Shown here: piece by piece, positions 60,616-64,000 of the stretch
Numbering within the stretch: the stretch's first letter is position 1
How the letters are laid out: every line of letters begins with the position of its first letter
Assembly: GCA_961205875.1 (NCBI GenBank)
Contig: OY540813.1
Span: 20,245,001 to 20,309,000 of the forward strand
Source: Sialis fuliginosa
Lineage: Eukaryota > Arthropoda > Insecta > Megaloptera > Sialidae
Direction: 5' to 3'
DNA length: 64,000 nucleotides
Position numbers and translations under genes: made by a program
Notes under the pieces: generated by a model
Told to the model about the DNA's origin: nothing
The model's input: only the letters and a program-made list of their open reading frames with translations
Databases searched by the model: none

Positions 60616-61010
60616 TGAAAGGCCCTTTTAGATGATCAGTTCAGTTGTCCGTCTCAGTTTAAGTCGAACTGTCCGTTTTTTCTATGTGTAAAAACTAAAA
60701 AGTGAAACGGAGAAAGATAACTAACAGGATGGCTAGAGTGCCCGCTAGACCTATTTATTTCATTTCAGTTATTAGAATTTCTATAGATGTGTAAACAATC
60801 GCGTCAGTTCTCGCGAAAGTCTGTTTCAGTGTACTATTTATAATACACTTTGAAAGCGCAAATCGGACTAAACAGAGAACTGAAAGGACTGGGAACTGAG
60901 AACAGAACAGATCGTGTGAACTCCCGAACACACATAGGAAAAACGGACAAAGTTCGACTAAAACTGAAACTTAATTGAGAACTGAATTGATCGTCTAAAA
61001 GAGCCTGAAA
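60616..61010. mobile_element. 385-bp MITE with 5-bp TGAAA duplication
   Basis: Element 60,621-61,005: left ggcccttttagatgatcagt, right read inward ggctcttttagacgatcaat, with similarity continuing for about 70 bp to tttttctatgtgt / tttttcctatgtgt. Exact TGAAA flanks at 60,616-60,620 and 61,006-61,010. No coding capacity. A 5-bp duplication excludes TA-, TAA- and 8-bp-type families, but the superfamily is not assignable. Confidence 0.8.
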
Positions 61011-63207
61011 ACGTTTAACATTATCTGAAGGATACTTAATCTGATCTGAAATTGAATGCGAAATGTGGTCATCTGTTAATTTTGTATAGAATTAATTTAT
61101 AGTAAGAATATAAAAGTTAGTTTGAGAATAAAAAATTTTTGAACTGCATTTCATAAAAAAAATCCGTTAAAATGTTAGGTTATATTTTATTAATTTGAAA
61201 ACTTAAAAATGTTAATTTTAGTACTAATTAGATTTTCATACACCGTTACTTCTTAATCACAACGTTGCGGCGCGCATCGTCTTAATTTATTATTGATGAT
61301 GAAAAATATATTTAAAATTTACTTGTCAGTTTCTTCTTAAATTTCAATATCGTTAATAAATCTGAATTTTATTTATTTTAACGATAAAATATAATACTTA
61401 TCAAAATCATGTTTATTAGATCAATCAAAATCGATAGTTAGGGTGGTCCTCTATTATAGAAAAATTGTGGGCCTAATAATAGTTAATTGTAAATAAAAAT
61501 AAGGATATTCTTAAACATATCTTATGTCAATAATACCTATGATTGATGTTATAGAAAATTATATTTTCTATAAAAAAAATGGTAATATTATGTCTTGACT
61601 ACGTGAGAAAAACTACGATTTTATATGAACAGATAATATTTCAACGTGACGTTGATAAAACTAATCCTCTTAAGTTGAATATTTCATATACGAGTACAGA
61701 TAAGAGTATATTGCAGTATAATTACATATAGACATATGTATATATATGTACATTATGCATCCCATATAAAATAAAATATATAGAATATTTCAACATTTTA
61801 TTACATTTATTTTGAGATTATTAATCTCCCTTAACATTCGAGATGAAATCAACATTCTATATCTCCTGATTGAAATATCATTTTATAAACGTAACGTAAT
61901 ATATCCTTTATAATATTATAATTATAATAATAAAACACTTCTCCTATATTATAACAAATTATAAAAAGTCGACTATAAAGATGACAGTAATGATGCAATA
62001 TAGCAAATTTTTCGAAGAAAATTGAAAATTTGAAAAACCGCCCTGCTGAATGTGACCTTTAAGAGTGTTTTTTTAAAAAAAAGTTTAAGAAAACATTTTT
62101 TGTTTCAGATCAGCCTATCCTGAGATCTCGTTGCTACTTCCACCGTGTTTTTTAAGGATTTGTGCTTGTAATGCTAAATCATTGTCTTGCATTGTTTTTA
62201 AAATATCATTTTGCTTAAATATTTTTTATATATGTATGTATGTGTAAAGTTATACTTGTTCATAAATCCATATCGATTTTTTATATATAAGATTTCGCTA
62301 AAATAATGAAATAAAATCGATTTTTGGATTCTTAACTCGTTAAACAAGAAGTTTAATCACAAAATAAAAATAACTGCCAACGCATAAAAACCATTTAGAA
62401 ATGTCAAAATCTTAAATATTTAATAGTTCTGATTTAATTATTACAATTTATAATAAATAATAATAAATAAATACATATAAACATTTTAAACACACATATA
62501 TGTATAATACTAACATCAAAATCACGAATTAATAATTTGATCAACATCACATAGTCTGAATAACACAACATAGCTTGATTATACACAATCTGGACGCTAT
62601 TTGAGCAAGAGCAGTGACACACTGTTTGAATCGTCATTTGATTACTAATTAATGATTCACCCACATGCTCTATTAGAGAGGCGCATTGCATTGGTCACGT
62701 GACGCCCAATTAGAAACGCCAAAGTTAAAATGGAATACTTCCTAATTAAATACCACGTATATTGCACCAGCAGCCAATGGTGGCAGCTAGGCTAAGAAGT
62801 GTGTTACGTGATATATGAACGTTATTTGAATTGTATAATGAAGCCTGATTTATGGTATGCGACATGGATAGGTATCCTTGACTGCTTTGACATGGGTTAT
62901 GTAAAAATCTTTGTCTTTGTAATTATTAATGACGCGTGATACATACACTACATGGAAATTCTAATTTTAAATATTGTACTAAATGTTTAATATGAATTAG
63001 TAGAGTCGCATGCAGATGTGGTCTACCAGTTTTCATTCAAATTCGCTTATCACAAACTTTGTAAGCTTCTCTCATTTGATTATTATAATATTTAAATAAT
63101 TTCTCCATGTACCAAACAAAAATATATTTTAAAAGTCATTTGCTAGATAAAGAAGTACTCATACATATATATTTGTGCGGTTAAATTATTATGTAATCTA
63201 TTGAACA
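61011..63207. other. AT-rich unannotated stretch
   Basis: AT-rich, with a mixed patch at 62,590-62,830. The 85-codon minus frame at 62,434-62,691 has no recognised domain. Confidence 0.5.
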
Positions 63208-63230
63208 TCTATTATTATTATTATTGTAAT

Positions 63231-63459
63231 AGTAAATTTTATGGCATAAATATATGCGATGCAGAGCACCTGATAATACAATGTCCATTGTACAACAAGG
63301 AAAGAAAAAAACTAAAACAAAATCTAAAGGAAAAAACATCTCCTGGCAGAAAGAATATAGCGAACTAATAAGAAATAAAACGGCCTACGCACAAATTATA
63401 GAATTCATAAAAAACTGCAATACAAAACTATAAATGTAAAAAAAAATAATAATAATAAT
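63231..63459 (+). pseudogene. Non-LTR retrotransposon ORF2 C-terminus, 5'-truncated
   Basis: From 63,255 the frame reads CDAEHLIIQCPLYNKERKK, with the Cys/His/Cys spacing found after the reverse transcriptase in ORF2 of Jockey, I and R1-type elements. A one-base frameshift near 63,363 moves the remainder (LIRNKTAYAQIIEFIKN) to another frame, ending at TAA 63,431-63,433. An A run and (AAT)n follow to about 63,459, as expected of a non-LTR tail. The 5' side is cut off near 63,231. The downstream mixed-composition DNA to 63,712 might be 3' UTR of the same or a similar element. Confidence 0.75.
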
Positions 63460-64000
63460 TCTCTTCCTTCCATGTACCAAAGTGAACCTAACTCTCAAAT
63501 CCCATGTATTAGGCCCCCCAACACCTATGAACCTGCGATGATTGGCCCATCAGCAATCTCCCACTCCGTCAGACATCCCTTGTAAACATTCCTTCGTAAA
63601 ATAAAATCAACTGCATAAAAACATCACTGAGCTGTTGGAAAAGGAGTAATCCAGCCGTCTAGCCGACAAGAAATGCATCTAATGATCATTAAATTTTGTG
63701 GCAATAAATATTTGATATTCCAAATTTTAGTATTTAAATATGTTAAACTTGATATAAAATTAATGAATGAAATGGACTTATATTTGTGTTTTTATTTAAA
63801 ATAATGTTACTATATAAACTCCGCCCTAATATTTTTGAATTTGTTGTAAGTGATTCTGATCTTTTGGGTGATATACGACTCTTTTTCATATAGAATACAG
63901 TTTATACATGCATTATCTACATAAAATATGTTCATGTCCTGAAAAATGTAGGTTTATTCTTGATAAAATGAAAATTGATAATATTTGAATATACAAATAA
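63460..64000. other. Mixed then AT-rich stretch
   Basis: 63,465-63,660 is of mixed composition, without open frame, possibly retrotransposon 3' UTR. The remainder is AT-rich. Confidence 0.4.

Noticed and set aside
1-64000. tRNA, rRNA and telomeric repeats
   Set aside because: Scanned by eye for tRNA B-box-like words (ggttcgaatcc), rRNA-like conserved stretches and (TTAGG)n. None was convincing. A covariance-model search would be decisive.

Overview
This window looks like nuclear DNA of an arthropod, most probably an insect. It is very AT-rich, has no long open reading frame, no bacterial gene organisation, no rRNA or tRNA gene that I could see, and it is full of short inverted-repeat transposons, decayed retroelement fragments and simple repeats. 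The order is not determinable from sequence alone. The window is best read as intergenic or large-intron sequence. I find no complete protein-coding gene.

Layout. 1-3,300 is AT-rich with a small edge tandem repeat and a GC-richer island near 740-1,020. 3,300-3,745 is a CpG-dense island in an otherwise CpG-poor background and is the best promoter or first-exon candidate. 3,918-4,504 is a fold-back element whose arms carry a hammerhead-like core of the kind found in Penelope-like retroelements. 4,500-16,700 is mostly featureless AT-rich DNA with diverged repeat blocks near 9,600-10,980. 16,700-24,750 holds a possible terminal exon, a 441-bp fold-back element, minisatellites, a possible 85-nt internal exon, and a 314-bp MITE with TAA target duplications. 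27,550-33,230 holds more dispersed repeat copies and a 637-bp inverted-repeat element.

The centrepiece is 33,604-37,373: a 3.76-kb element with long terminal inverted repeats and a 3-bp TAA duplication. It contains a nested, internally deleted hAT transposon (with a recognisable C-terminal dimerisation domain broken by a stop) and a tandem array of nine full 184-bp units plus a partial one. From 38,700 to the end there are two copies of one MITE family (38,695 and 57,996), a 308-bp hAT-type MITE with an 8-bp duplication, a large inverted-repeat element with internal tandem units (46,155-47,592), a 72-bp hAT-type element with a perfect 8-bp duplication (49,560-49,631), a pogo-like MITE (51,720-52,165), a 385-bp MITE with a 5-bp duplication (60,621-61,005), and the 3' end of a non-LTR retrotransposon (63,231-63,459).

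How it works together: the window records repeated transposon insertion. Where targets are intact, the duplications (TAA, 8 bp, 5 bp) allow several superfamilies to be told apart. A handful of GC-richer islands with splice-like borders could be exons of a host gene with very long introns on the + strand, but none of their peptides is recognisable and this stays a hypothesis.
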